From an uncultured Oscillospiraceae bacterium (lineage in GTDB: Bacteria; Bacillota; Clostridia; Oscillospirales; Ruminococcaceae), in NCBI GenBank assembly GCA_905212515.1, contig CAJMEU010000091.1:1-11786 (forward strand): a DNA stretch of 11,786 bases. Direction: 5' to 3'. Below the pieces are notes generated by a model. That model did no database searches, was not told where the DNA came from, and was given only the letters and a program-made list of their open reading frames with translations. The translations under genes and the position numbers were made by a program. Of the stretch, positions 7,578 through 11,786 are shown piece by piece (position 1 is the first letter of the stretch; the number at the start of each line of letters is the position of its first letter).

Positions 7578-7748
7578 ATGGCTTACAAAATCAGCGACGA
7601 CTGCATTGCTTGCGGCACCTGCGCCGGCGTTTGCCCGGTCAGTGCCATTTCCGAGGGTGACGGCAAATACGTCATCGACGCCGATGCGTGCCTGGATTGC
7701 GGCACCTGCGCCGGCGAGTGCCCGGTCAGCGCCATTTCTGAGGGCTAA
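7578..7748 (+). CDS. fdx: Ferredoxin, 2[4Fe-4S] clostridial type
   Basis: This 56-residue soluble electron carrier has the classical double CxxCxxCxxxCP pattern: C9, C12, C15, C19-P and C38, C41, C44, C48-P. Each set holds one 4Fe-4S cluster in cooperation with the last cysteine of the other set. It would serve hydrogenases and pyruvate:ferredoxin oxidoreductase in anaerobic metabolism. Length is typical (about 55). ATG 7578 follows AAAAGGA by nine bases. The gene is alone, between its own promoter and a terminator, which fits a highly expressed single transcript. The two halves are almost identical in DNA as well as protein, which is unusual for an old duplication. Confidence 0.97.
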   Translation: MAYKISDDCIACGTCAGVCPVSAISEGDGKYVIDADACLDCGTCAGECPVSAISEG

Positions 7749-7762
7749 GGAGTCACAGCCTG

Positions 7763-7794
7763 AGGCGGCCTTCCCGCAGGGAGGCCGCCTTTTC
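7763..7794 (+). terminator. Rho-independent terminator after ferredoxin
   Basis: AGGCGGCCT-T-CCC pairs with GGGAGGCCGCCT around loop GCA, with one bulged T, and ends in TTTTCT. It starts 15 bases after the ferredoxin stop. Confidence 0.85.
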
Positions 7795-7848
7795 TACGCA
7801 TAGGACTTCCTCATTTTGCCAAAGTTTCCATCGAAAGGGGGCTGCGCC

Positions 7849-8676
7849 ATGGCCGGCACCTTATACATCGTCGCCACGCCCATCGGCAATCTGGGCGACC
7901 TGACGCCCCGCGCCGCCGAGGCGTTTGCCGCGGCGGACTTCATCGCCGCCGAGGACACCCGCGTGACGCTGAAACTGCTGAACCATCTGGGGCTGAAAAA
8001 GCCCATGGTCAGCTATTACGAGCATAATTTGCAGGAGCGGGGGGAATCTATCTTATCCCGCATCGAGGCCGGCGAGAGCTGCGCCCTGTGCTCGGACGCG
8101 GGCATGCCCGCCGTGTCGGACCCCGGCGAGGTCATCGTGCGCGACGCCCACGCCCGGGGCATCCGGGTGGTGCCCGTGCCTGCGGCCAGCGCGGCCGTCA
8201 CCGCGCTGTGCGTCTCCGGCCAGCCCACGGGGCGCTGGGTGTTCGAGGGGTTTCTGCCCACCAACCGCCGCCAGAAAAAAGAGCGGCTGGCCCAGCTGCA
8301 AGCCGAGCGCCGCACCGTCATCTTCTACGAGGCGCCCCACAAGCTGCCCACCACCCTCCAGGACTTGGAGGACGCCTTCGGCCCGGACAGGCCCCTGACC
8401 GTCTGCCGGGAGCTGACCAAGCTGCACGAGGAGATCCGCCCCACCACCGTGGGCGCAGCCAACGCTTGGTACAGGGAAAACCCGCCCCGGGGCGAATTTG
8501 TGCTGGTGATGGCCGGCGCGCCCGCGCCCGCAGAGCGGGAAACCACCCTGGAGGAGGCCGTGGCCCTGGCCAAAAGCCTGATGGCCGCGGGCCAAAGCGC
8601 TGCCTCTGCGGCCAGGGAGGCGGCCAAAAACAGCCCCTATCCCAAAAGCGAGATCTACCGCCATTGTATGGAGTGA
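7849..8676 (+). CDS. rsmI: 16S rRNA (cytidine(1402)-2'-O)-methyltransferase RsmI
   Basis: This 275-residue cytosolic SAM-dependent enzyme of the tetrapyrrole-methylase fold methylates the ribose of C1402 in the decoding centre of the 30S subunit. Family motifs are complete: LYIVATPIGNLGDLTPRA (5-22), AEDTR (34-38), YYEHN (56-60), CSDAGMPAVSDPG (81-93), VVPVPAASAAVTAL (107-120), FEGFLP (132-137) and FYEAPHKL (159-166). ATG 7849 has GAAAGGGGG seven bases upstream. A TTG further upstream in the same frame is rejected because the protein would gain a non-conserved tail. No clear promoter is seen between the ferredoxin terminator and this gene, so the promoter may be weak or there may be read-through. 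Confidence 0.96.
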   Translation: MAGTLYIVATPIGNLGDLTPRAAEAFAAADFIAAEDTRVTLKLLNHLGLKKPMVSYYEHNLQERGESILSRIEAGESCALCSDAGMPAVSDPGEVIVRDAHARGIRVVPVPAASAAVTALCVSGQPTGRWVFEGFLPTNRRQKKERLAQLQAERRTVIFYEAPHKLPTTLQDLEDAFGPDRPLTVCRELTKLHEEIRPTTVGAANAWYRENPPRGEFVLVMAGAPAPAERETTLEEAVALAKSLMAAGQSAASAAREAAKNSPYPKSEIYRHCME

Positions 8677-8681
8677 AGCGC

Positions 8682-9146
8682 ATGAAACTGCTGGTATTGT
8701 CCGATATCCACGGCCGGGGGGCCGCCATGATGCACGCCGTGCAGGACCATCCCGACGCGGCGGCCGTCTTCTTTTTGGGCGACGGCATCCGCGACGCCGA
8801 GGAGCTCCAGCACAGCCGCCTGGGCATCCCCATCTACCTGGTGCGCGGCAATTGCGATTTGGGTTCTTATGCGCCCACCGAGGGTTTGGTGCCCCTGGGC
8901 GGCGCGCTGATCTTCTACACCCACGGTCATTTGTACAATGTAAAATCGGGCCTGGGCCCTTTGGCCCGCCAGGCGAAGGGCGCCGGCGCGGATATCGCCC
9001 TGTTCGGCCATACCCACCGCCCCCTGCACGAGGAGTGGGACGGGGTGCACCTGTTCAATCCCGGCGCCCTGGGCAGCGCCGCGGGCAGTTACGGCGTCGT
9101 CATCCTGGGGGAGGGGCCGGCCCGCTTCCAGTGGGATTATGTGTAG
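8682..9146 (+). CDS. Metallophosphoesterase, YfcE/MJ0936 family
   Basis: This 154-residue cytosolic phosphodiesterase has a two-metal site. The calcineurin-like motifs are all present: D8-I-H10-G, GDG with D34, GNCD with N57, THGH with H81, and GHTH with H110 and H112, followed by NPGAL (126-130), typical of the YfcE family. Proteins of this family cleave bis-p-nitrophenyl phosphate in the test tube; the natural substrate is unknown. ATG 8682 lies five bases after the rsmI stop, and its GGAG ribosome site is inside the end of rsmI, so the two genes form an operon. An upstream extension of the same frame overlaps rsmI and is a shadow. The gene ends eleven bases before the structured element starting at 9157. 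Confidence 0.92.
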   Translation: MKLLVLSDIHGRGAAMMHAVQDHPDAAAVFFLGDGIRDAEELQHSRLGIPIYLVRGNCDLGSYAPTEGLVPLGGALIFYTHGHLYNVKSGLGPLARQAKGAGADIALFGHTHRPLHEEWDGVHLFNPGALGSAAGSYGVVILGEGPARFQWDYV

Positions 9147-9156
9147 GGCAAAGCAA

Positions 9157-9621
9157 AAGCGGGCCTTTAGGCGTGTTGACGCAAGAAAACATCGCGCCTG
9201 GAAAGGCAATTTTCGCGCAGTGCGGCGTCAAGCGTGCTTGCGGGCCAAAAACATGGCCCGCATTTTGCCGCGAAGCGGCAAAACCCCACGGTGTGCTCGA
9301 ACAGTCCACTGGACTGTTCGTGGCTTCGCCACCGCACAGCTTGACAACCACCAAGGGTTCTGCGGTTTTATTTATAAAATGCCGGCGAATGCCGGCAAGC
9401 AGACATTGCCGCAGGCAATCTACGCGAATTTTCCTGGCTCTGCATCAAAAATTGCCTTTCCAGGGGTGCTTCGCAGTTTTGGCCCGGCAGTTTTGGATGA
9501 TTGGTGTGTGAAAAAAGCTTGGCAATCCTGACGGATTGCCAAGCTTTTTGAGTGCATCAGGCGCCAAAACTGTCAGCCAAAACCGACGTTTTCTTACGCC
9601 AACGCGCCTTTAGGCCCGCTT
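9157..9621. repeat. 465-bp element with terminal inverted repeats and nested hairpins, MITE-like
   Basis: The ends (9157-9194 and 9584-9621) are 38-bp inverted repeats matching at 32 of 38 positions. Inside, a perfect 17-bp pair (9197-9213 with 9448-9464) encloses GTCAAGCGTGC (9227-9237) paired with GCACAGCTTGAC (9334-9345, one bulge), which encloses hairpins at 9240-9261, 9263-9283 (9-bp stem, loop GAA), 9298-9320 (10-bp stem, loop ACT) and 9320-9332. Two further hairpins lie at 9380-9397 and 9405-9419. A separate arm (9486-9496 with 9564-9574) encloses the 17-bp stem at 9512-9549. No credible gene is present. No clear target duplication is visible at the borders. It may be a non-autonomous mobile element or a large structured RNA. 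Confidence 0.65.
9512..9549. terminator. Perfect 17-bp stem, bidirectional terminator inside the element
   Basis: The stem 9512-9528 pairs perfectly with 9533-9549 around loop TGAC, with runs of A on the left and T on the right, so it has a U tract on both strands. It could end transcripts from the metallophosphoesterase side as well as from the right. Confidence 0.8.
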
Positions 9622-9636
9622 CTTTTCATAAAAGGG

Positions 9637-9671
9637 AAGACGCCCGGTGCGGGGTAAGCACCGGGCGTCTT
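9637..9671 (-). terminator. Strong hairpin terminator facing the minus-strand gene
   Basis: AAGACGCCCGGTGC (9637-9650) pairs perfectly over 14 bases with 9658-9671 around a 7-base loop. Read on the minus strand the stem is followed by CCCTTTT, a modest U tract, so it may end transcripts of the NERD gene. On the plus strand no T run follows. Confidence 0.6.
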
Positions 9672-9709
9672 GTAGGGGTATCTCTCTTGGTGTGAGGAGG
9701 AATCATGTA

Positions 9710-9751
9710 CAGGGGAGCGGATTGCGGCTTCCGTCCTCTGTGATTTTTATT
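9710..9751 (+). other. Imperfect hairpin with T run, and a 12-codon ORF with strong ribosome site
   Basis: A mismatched stem (9710-9721 with about 9730-9740) is followed by TTTTTATT, like a weak plus-strand terminator. Overlapping it, ATG at 9705 follows GAGGAGG by five bases and opens a 12-codon frame ending in TGA at 9741-9743. There is no clear promoter upstream. The rest of 9672-9817 shows nothing I can assign. Confidence 0.3.
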
Positions 9752-9817
9752 ATAAAGAACAATTGCGTGCAATGTATGACGCGCTTATGAACAAACTGTA
9801 AATAGTTGGCATGAAAT

Positions 9818-9847
9818 TTGTCAAAATACGCCGACTTTTGCTATAAT
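9818..9847 (+). promoter_or_regulatory. Consensus promoter pointing into the NERD gene (antisense)
   Basis: TTGTCA (9818-9823), an 18-base spacer and TATAAT (9842-9847), with TG one base before the -10 box. The start of transcription would be near 9854, ten bases before the 3' end of the minus-strand NERD gene. No real plus-strand gene follows within that gene, so the product would be an antisense RNA or would run on to the Nudix gene. Confidence 0.65.
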
Positions 9848-9863
9848 GATAGGCAAACGGCGT

Positions 9864-10517
9864 TCAGGGCATTTTGCGGGCCTCGGGCACGCGGCATGCC
9901 TCCAAAGCGGCCGCCACCTTTTCCATGTCCACCTTTTTGTCCTGGCGCAGCTTATCTTTATCCAGCAGGCCGCGGAAAGTCTTGACGGTGTAATGGCCCG
10001 TATCCCGGGGCAAGGCCAGCTGGGCGTGGGGGTTGGTGAACACGCACACCGTTTCCACGGGCACGCTTTTCAAATTGGCGGAAAACAGGGCGTCGCGCAC
10101 CAGGCGGCTGTCGCGTGCGGCCTGGGCCAGGGGATTTTCAAAGGAGATGCGCTCCTCCCCCTGCTTGCCCTTGGCCTTCACCTGCAGCCACTTGCCGTCG
10201 CCGGCACTGCCGTAAACTTCGCCGTCCAGGCCCAGGCATTTCACGCACAATACGCCGAACACACCCACCACGATGAAGTCCAGGTCCGCGTAAGCGCCGC
10301 TGCGGGCCAGGGTGGCCGGCGCGATCAGCTTATAGCCCTCCGTGGCGCACAGCCGACGGGCAGCAGCCAGGGGTTTGGCCGCGCGGGCCGGGCCGGTCAG
10401 GTCCTTGCTCTTGCGGCGGGGGCCGTCATCATCCTTGCGGAACACCGTAAAATACAGCACCGCTACCAAGGCAATGGCCACGCCAAAAATCAAAAAGTCG
10501 ATCCAGGAATTTGTCAA
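9864..10517 (-). CDS. Membrane-anchored NERD (nuclease-related domain) protein
   Basis: This 217-residue protein has one N-terminal membrane helix (about 6-26, FLIFGVAIALVAVLYF), a basic linker, and a NERD-like domain (about 52-165). NERD features are D80 in DLDFIVVG, K93 followed by a G-x-VYG strand, W110 in DGKWLQ, and FENPLAQ (126-132) with Q132 before a helix. The acidic residue normally two positions before the lysine is C91 here, so nuclease activity is doubtful. I chose TTG at 10515-10517: GGGGG lies seven bases before it, a consensus promoter lies 41 bases away, and no ATG/GTG lies between them. An upstream ATG at 10700 would overlap the divergent Nudix gene and the promoter. The role of NERD proteins is not well established. 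Confidence 0.72.
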   Translation of the reverse strand: MTNSWIDFLIFGVAIALVAVLYFTVFRKDDDGPRRKSKDLTGPARAAKPLAAARRLCATEGYKLIAPATLARSGAYADLDFIVVGVFGVLCVKCLGLDGEVYGSAGDGKWLQVKAKGKQGEERISFENPLAQAARDSRLVRDALFSANLKSVPVETVCVFTNPHAQLALPRDTGHYTVKTFRGLLDKDKLRQDKKVDMEKVAAALEACRVPEARKMP

Positions 10518-10557
10518 AACGACGCCCCCAAATGAAAAATGTTGAAAGACATGATAA

Positions 10558-10586
10558 ATTATAACAAATCTGCGGGAAAAAGACAA
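10558..10586 (-). promoter_or_regulatory. Promoter of the NERD gene
   Basis: On the minus strand TTGTCT (10581-10586), a 17-base spacer and TATAAT (10558-10563). Transcription would start about 34 bases before the TTG start codon, and this supports the short form of the protein. Confidence 0.8.
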
Positions 10587-10651
10587 TCGGCCAGGGCGGT
10601 CAAAAAGTAAAATTATTTTGAACGACCGGGCAATTTGCCGAAGGAGGAGCC

Positions 10652-11056
10652 ATGAAACACGAAAAATCCTGTGGGGCCGTGTGCTGCACCGGGGAAACAC
10701 CGCCGCGCATTTTGGTGATCCGCCACCGCTACGGCGGCCATTGGGCCTTTCCCAAGGGCCACGTGGAGCCCGGGGAGAGCGAGGAGGACACCGCCCGCCG
10801 CGAAGTGCGCGAGGAAACGGGCGCCGAGGTGCGCATCCTGCCCGGGTTGCGCCACGTCATCACCTACAGCCCGTCCCGGGGCGTGAGCAAAGAGGTGGTG
10901 ATGTTCGCAGCCCGCATCACCGGCGGCCGGCTGCGCCCCCAGCCCGAGGAAGTGCGCAGCGTGGAGCTGCTGCCCCTGGAGGAGGCGGCACGCCGGCTGA
11001 CGCACCCTGCGGATCGGGAACTGCTGGTCAAAGCGGAAGAAATCTTTTTGAAATAA
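10652..11056 (+). CDS. Nudix hydrolase, probable Ap4A-type pyrophosphatase
   Basis: This 134-residue cytosolic hydrolase has a complete Nudix box GX5EX7REVXEEXG: G36, E42, R50, E51, E54, E55, G57. The glutamates bind the metal that drives attack on a nucleoside diphosphate linkage. WAFPKGHVEPGE (31-42) and the small size are like asymmetric diadenosine tetraphosphate hydrolases (Nudix type). The start is supported by AAGGAGGAG five bases before the ATG. It is divergent from the NERD gene; no strong promoter is visible (TAAAAT at 10608 lacks a good -35), and no terminator separates it from the tRNA promoter four bases after its stop. Substrate could also be another dinucleotide or dNTP. Confidence 0.88.
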   Translation: MKHEKSCGAVCCTGETPPRILVIRHRYGGHWAFPKGHVEPGESEEDTARREVREETGAEVRILPGLRHVITYSPSRGVSKEVVMFAARITGGRLRPQPEEVRSVELLPLEEAARRLTHPADRELLVKAEEIFLK

Positions 11057-11059
11057 TGG

Positions 11060-11088
11060 TTGACTTTTTCCCTTTGATATGATATATT
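11060..11088 (+). promoter_or_regulatory. Promoter of tRNA-Arg
   Basis: TTGACT (11060-11065), a 17-base spacer and TATATT (11083-11088), starting just after the Nudix stop and 28 bases before the tRNA. Confidence 0.82.
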
Positions 11089-11115
11089 ATTAGACGCACT
11101 CCATGCGGAGGGCAT

Positions 11116-11192
11116 GCGCCAGTAGCTCAGTTGGATAGAGTGTTTGGCTACGAACCAAAAGGTCGGGAGTTCGAATCTCTTCTGGCGCACCA
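11116..11192 (+). tRNA. tRNA-Arg, anticodon ACG
   Basis: A 77-base cloverleaf with encoded CCA. Acceptor GCGCCAG pairs with CTGGCGC, D stem GCTC with GAGT, anticodon stem TTTGG with CCAAA around loop CTACGAA (anticodon ACG), T arm GGGAG-TTCGAAT-CTCTT, then discriminator A and CCA. The A at the wobble place is normally changed to inosine by TadA so it can read CGU, CGC and CGA. Confidence 0.97.
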
Positions 11193-11194
11193 CG

Positions 11195-11246
11195 AAAGTC
11201 AGGTTAAAATAGATGCAGATTTGCATTTGTTTGACCTGACTTTTTT
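11195..11246 (+). terminator. Terminator of tRNA-Arg
   Basis: AAAGTCAGGTTAAA pairs with TTTGACCTGACTTT over 14 positions with one wobble, with a small inner stem ATGCA/TGCAT, and ends in six T. It begins two bases after the CCA end. Confidence 0.85.
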
Positions 11247-11291
11247 GTTATACTGTAACTAAGGTTATTTATATTTAAAGCTAACCGTATA

Positions 11292-11320
11292 TTGCGGCCG
11301 GCTTTTTGTTATGGTACAAT
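11292..11320 (+). promoter_or_regulatory. Promoter of the small hypothetical gene
   Basis: TTGCGG (11292-11297), a 17-base spacer and TACAAT (11315-11320) with an extended TG element. It lies about 50 bases before the ATG at 11372. Confidence 0.6.
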
Positions 11321-11371
11321 ATGTGCATATGGCAGTGGGCATGATGGAGATTGATCGGGAGGAAGGCAAGA

Positions 11372-11605
11372 ATGCAGAAAATAGTTTATATCAGCAACAG
11401 TCGGGATTACACCGAGCAGAACGATATCAATGAAAACAAATATCTTGTTTATGTCAATAAGCTGTTGGAGGAAGGCTGGAAGGTCTCCCAGATGGATCCA
11501 CATACGGTGGAAGTCGACCCCAAACTTGAAAGCTATCTCCACAAAGAAACATTCGTGTCATTTGTTGTTCTTGAAAAAACGGACAAGGCCGATCATGCCC
11601 AATAG
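11372..11605 (+). CDS. Hypothetical small acidic protein, 77 residues
   Basis: I do not recognise this family. The protein begins MQKIVYISNSRDY, has a helix-like middle (VNKLLEEGWKVSQMDP, 33-48) and a second beta-like stretch FVSFVVLEK (62-70). A short strand, a helix ending in EEGW and further strands recall small DUF1737/DUF4177-type proteins, but this is only a resemblance. There is no signal peptide or membrane segment. The ATG at 11372 is chosen over one seven codons upstream because GGGAGGAAGG lies five bases before it. The gene is visibly poorer in GC than everything from lacZ to the Nudix gene, which suggests transfer. Its stop overlaps a downstream ATG (11595). Confidence 0.6.
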   Translation: MQKIVYISNSRDYTEQNDINENKYLVYVNKLLEEGWKVSQMDPHTVEVDPKLESYLHKETFVSFVVLEKTDKADHAQ

Positions 11606-11733
11606 CGATTGTCTCTCGGCTGCCCGCAGCGTCCCCGGCGCAGCACGCTGTCGATACCAACGATTGGCGGACAGGCACGCGCCTCATGGAGGGCGACATC
11701 GATTTTAACCGCCCGATGCGCGGGGCACCCATT
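11595..11733 (+). pseudogene. Possible gene remnant cut by an insertion sequence
   Basis: GC-rich again, unlike the small gene before it. One frame starts with ATG 11595, which overlaps the previous stop, and closes at 11708. Another frame is open from 11575 and reads DTNDWRTGTRLMEGDIDFN and then RPMRGAPI before stopping at 11734-11736, exactly the first three bases of the presumed insertion sequence. The second frame looks more like protein, so this may be a frameshifted or truncated gene. No family is recognised; it may also be plain intergenic DNA. Confidence 0.25.
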
Positions 11734-11786
11734 TGAACTGCACCCCATTTGTTAGACAGTATGGTATACTGAAAAACAAGTGGGGT
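11734..11786 (+). mobile_element. Probable left end of an IS3-family (IS150-like) insertion sequence
   Basis: TGAACTGCACCCCATTTGTT, followed by AGAC, is very similar to the known IS150-type left end (TGTACTGCACCCATTTTGTT). A 12-bp inverted repeat with one mismatch (11742-11753 with 11775-11786) surrounds CAGTAT-GGT-ATACTG (11757-11771), which also holds an extended -10 box TGGTATACT. The element runs off the window, so the transposase genes are not seen. The recall of the IS150 end is from memory. Confidence 0.5.

Noticed and set aside
9227..9419. CRISPR-like array, suggested by many short palindromes
   Set aside because: The palindromes differ from each other and are not evenly spaced direct repeats. 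No cas gene is present.
9139..9531. A 130-codon plus-strand frame through the structured element
   Set aside because: It runs through many inverted repeats, has no ribosome site, and overlaps the end of the phosphoesterase gene. It is a by-product of the repeat, even though copies of such repeats are often annotated as hypothetical proteins.
9846..10535. A 229-codon plus-strand frame after the antisense promoter
   Set aside because: Its ATG lies inside the -10 box, it has no ribosome site, and the composition is that of an antisense shadow. The minus strand has a recognisable membrane helix and NERD domain.
10518..10700. Longer N-terminus for the NERD protein from an ATG at 10700
   Set aside because: It would span the consensus minus-strand promoter at 10558-10586 and overlap the start of the divergent Nudix gene. 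The added residues look like translated leader.
11193..11786. Attachment site copy of the tRNA-Arg 3' end downstream
   Set aside because: No repeat of the T arm or acceptor end was found within the window, so an att site is not supported by what is visible.

Overview
The window is a GC-rich chromosomal segment. Gene style (strong GGAGG-type ribosome sites, TTG-17-TATAAT promoters, U-tailed terminators, a 2[4Fe-4S] clostridial ferredoxin, paired TrkA-type RCK proteins, a YdbS/YdbT-like pair) suggests a high-GC anaerobic Firmicute of the Clostridia, for example a gut Oscillospiraceae/Ruminococcaceae relative. That assignment is inference from style, not from a search.

Layout. Bases 1-392 hold no gene: a run of back-to-back short hairpins (about 15-199), then the leader of a GH2 beta-galactosidase (lacZ, 393-3395), which ends at a terminator. 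A consensus promoter at 3488 opens a tightly packed five-gene unit (3549-7379): two TrkA-like RCK potassium-channel regulators, two membrane proteins with bacterial PH (bPH2) domains resembling YdbS/YdbT, and a HAD phosphatase of the Gph type. A monocistronic 56-residue ferredoxin follows with its own promoter, structured leader and terminator (7439-7794). Then come rsmI (16S rRNA C1402 2'-O-methyltransferase) and a YfcE-type metallophosphoesterase (7849-9146).

Bases 9147-9863 are non-coding. They contain the most unusual object in the window: a 465-bp element (9157-9621) with 38-bp imperfect terminal inverted repeats enclosing several nested inverted repeats and at least seven hairpins, one of them a 17-bp perfect terminator-like stem. 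It looks like a MITE-type element or a large structured RNA. After it come a second strong terminator and a consensus promoter pointing into the 3' end of a minus-strand gene. That gene (9864-10517) encodes a membrane-anchored NERD-domain protein whose expected acidic catalytic residue appears to be cysteine.

The right end has a Nudix hydrolase (10652-11056), a tRNA-Arg(ACG) with promoter and terminator (11060-11246), and then a visibly more AT-rich stretch with an unrecognised 77-residue protein (11372-11605). The last 53 bases (from 11734) resemble the left end of an IS3-family (IS150-like) insertion sequence; its first three bases provide the stop codon of a reading frame that runs into it. 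The part after the tRNA therefore looks like accessory DNA, while most of the rest looks like ordinary metabolic and housekeeping genes.
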